Assembly: GCF_003014495.1 (NCBI RefSeq)
Contig: NZ_PYGC01000002.1
Location: 62,001-126,000, forward strand
Source: Prolixibacter denitrificans
GTDB taxonomy: Bacteria; Bacteroidota; Bacteroidia; Bacteroidales; Prolixibacteraceae
Direction of reading: 5' to 3'
DNA length: 64,000 nucleotides
Of the stretch, positions 62,874 through 64,000 are shown one piece after another. The notes under the pieces were generated by a model, which did no database searches, was not told where the DNA came from, and saw only the letters and a program-made list of their open reading frames with translations. Numbering within the stretch: position 1 is the first letter of the stretch; each line of letters starts with the position of its first letter. Both the position numbers and the translations under genes were made by a program.

Positions 62874-63327
62874 TTTCTTCTATCTGTCTGTTTGATTCCA
62901 AATCTATCTGTACAATTTCTATCGAAGCCCTTTTCAACAATTCAATGCCATCGTTCAGCCGGTACGAGTCGGAGAAAACCACCCGGCTAATGCCCGCCTG
63001 GATAATCAGTTTCGAGCATTCGAGACAAGGTGACGAGGTGACATACAACGTGGCACGTTCGCTGCTGTTGTTCGACTTGGCCACTTTGGTAATGGCATTC
63101 GCCTCAGCATGCAACACGTACGGTTTGGTTTTGTTCTCCTCGTCCTCGCAGTTGTTTTCAAAGCCTGATGGCGTACCGTTGTAACCATCCGAAATGATCA
63201 TCTTGTCTTTCACCAGCAAAGCTCCTACCTGCCGGCGTTTACAATACGAATTTTCGGCCCAGATACGAGCCATACGCAGATAGCGATAATCCAGTAACGC
63301 TTGTTTGCGACTATTCGTTTTATCCAT
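62866..63327 (-). CDS. deoxycytidylate (dCMP)-type deaminase
   Basis: The 153-residue zinc deaminase has HAEANAI (zinc His and catalytic Glu) and PCLECSKLI (zinc Cys residues). An N-terminal RYLRMARIWAENSYCKRRQV and a GYNGTPSGFENNCED loop match ComEB/dCMP deaminases, which supply dUMP for dTMP synthesis. It overlaps the protease gene by 8 nt and is probably in one transcript with it. Confidence 0.9.
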   Translation of the reverse strand: MDKTNSRKQALLDYRYLRMARIWAENSYCKRRQVGALLVKDKMIISDGYNGTPSGFENNCEDEENKTKPYVLHAEANAITKVAKSNNSSERATLYVTSSPCLECSKLIIQAGISRVVFSDSYRLNDGIELLKRASIEIVQIDLESNRQIEENG

Positions 63328-63384
63328 TCAATGCATTAATTTACTTAATAACTGCACTTAGGTTAGGTCGTAGAAAAAGCACAT

Positions 63385-63412
63385 GAAAAAAAACCGCCTT
63401 GAACGAGGCGGT
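63385..63412 (-). terminator. terminator of the response regulator gene
   Basis: The stem ACCGCCT/AGGCGGT with a 6-nt loop is followed on the reverse strand by eight T residues. Confidence 0.85.
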
Positions 63413-63430
63413 GTACATGGTATCAGTCGT

Positions 63431-63805
63431 TCAGAGGAAATTCTTTACTTTATCCAGAATATCTTTCGACTTGATGGGCTTGGCCCAGAAGTCGTCACAG
63501 CCACTCTCTTTCGCCATCTCAACATCTTCGGGCATCACAAACGCGGTTTGCGCAATGACCGGCAGATCGGGCCGGATTTCCTTAATTTTCCGGGTAGCAT
63601 CAAACCCGTTCATGATAGGCATCTGCAAATCCATCAATACCAGATTTACTTCCGGATTTTTTTTAACCGTTTCAACCGCTTCCTGTCCATTCTTAACCCA
63701 AATCATTTCCGCATCAATCTTACGCAATACAGCCTTCAGATACAGATAGTTAGATTCGGCATCTTCAACAACAAGAATAACGGGTTTCTTCTCTGGGTTT
63801 TCCAC
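63431..63805 (-). CDS. single-domain response regulator (CheY-like)
   Basis: The 124-residue receiver domain has the acidic pair in ILVVEDAESNYLYLKAVL, phospho-Asp in VLMDLQMPIMNGFDATRKI, the Thr in AQTAFV, and Lys in FWAKPI. No output domain is attached. A kinase partner is not next to it. Confidence 0.92.
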   Translation of the reverse strand: MENPEKKPVILVVEDAESNYLYLKAVLRKIDAEMIWVKNGQEAVETVKKNPEVNLVLMDLQMPIMNGFDATRKIKEIRPDLPVIAQTAFVMPEDVEMAKESGCDDFWAKPIKSKDILDKVKNFL

Positions 63806-63946
63806 GTATGTTCAGCTTTTGGGTCCTGTGAATTTCAAATATATACAAAAATATTTTAGTTAAGCAGCGTAACCTGAAAAATGCACTGAAAGTAAATCAA
63901 TCCTTTTGCTGACAAATGACTAGCGATTCATCAATTATCCTGACAT

Positions 63947-64000
63947 TTAATTGAACCAATAGGTCATCTTGAAAACCAGCGCCCTGTTCTTTGCCTCCAT
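63947..64000 (-). CDS. C-terminal end of a gene that continues beyond the window
   Basis: Only 17 codons and the stop are visible, ending LVFKMTYWFN. The alternating aromatic/hydrophobic end resembles the last strand of an outer-membrane barrel (inference). The ATG at the edge is unlikely to be the start. Confidence 0.4.
   Translation of the reverse strand: MEAKNRALVFKMTYWFN

Overview
The window looks like chromosome of a Bacteroidota species, probably an anaerobic or marine Bacteroidales/Marinilabiliales-type bacterium (inference). The evidence is several TAnnTTTG promoter boxes, two TonB-dependent receptors with N-terminal carboxypeptidase-regulatory-like domains, type IX secretion (T9SS) C-terminal signals, a PorZ-like protein, MacB/FtsX exporters and DUF3667/DUF4252 proteins. 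Most of the window is ordinary, compact housekeeping and envelope DNA. One 6.8-kb integrated element stands out.

Left part (1-32.4 kb): a DUF3667 membrane protein fragment; ilvE and nadA, convergent around a 41-bp tandem array of terminator-like hairpins; a patatin-like lipase; two divergent paralogous TonB receptors, the second followed by a lipoprotein with three internal repeats; typA; a secreted beta-helix protein and a 1183-residue T9SS surface protein with exact 210-bp repeats; a lipoprotein-PadR-PspC-DUF4252-PspC operon; an exported nuclease; an rdgB-yfhO-porZ-recO run; and an aminotransferase-like protein whose PLP-binding residues, including the Schiff-base lysine, are replaced.

Middle (32.5-39.4 kb): an element integrated at the 3' end of tRNA-Arg(CCU), bounded by a 10-bp direct repeat (32519-32528 and 39348-39357). 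It carries an integrase, a tight reverse-strand cluster of small genes around a P-loop ATPase resembling viral packaging or HerA/FtsK ATPases, small HTH and ribbon-helix-helix regulators, and about 1.4 kb without convincing genes. That stretch holds two 266-bp modules (38109-38374 and 38630-38895) plus a truncated third (38427-38525). The full modules share almost identical spacing of ten hexamer words, but all words are ACCTAC/GTAGGT in one and GGCTAC/GTAGCC in the others. The ends of each full module can pair with each other. This is the best candidate for an undescribed system: a structured RNA, or an iteron-type replication/regulatory locus with switched specificity.

Right part (39.5-64 kb): a RhuM-family protein just outside the element; acnA; an NtrB/NtrC-like two-component pair divergent from an adaptor plus three MacB-type permeases and two ATPases, with a palindromic candidate activator site between; pepE; an ECF sigma/anti-sigma pair followed by two paralogous outer-membrane barrel proteins; an S41 protease overlapping a dCMP-deaminase-like gene; and a single-domain response regulator. 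The last 54 bases are the end of another reverse-strand gene.
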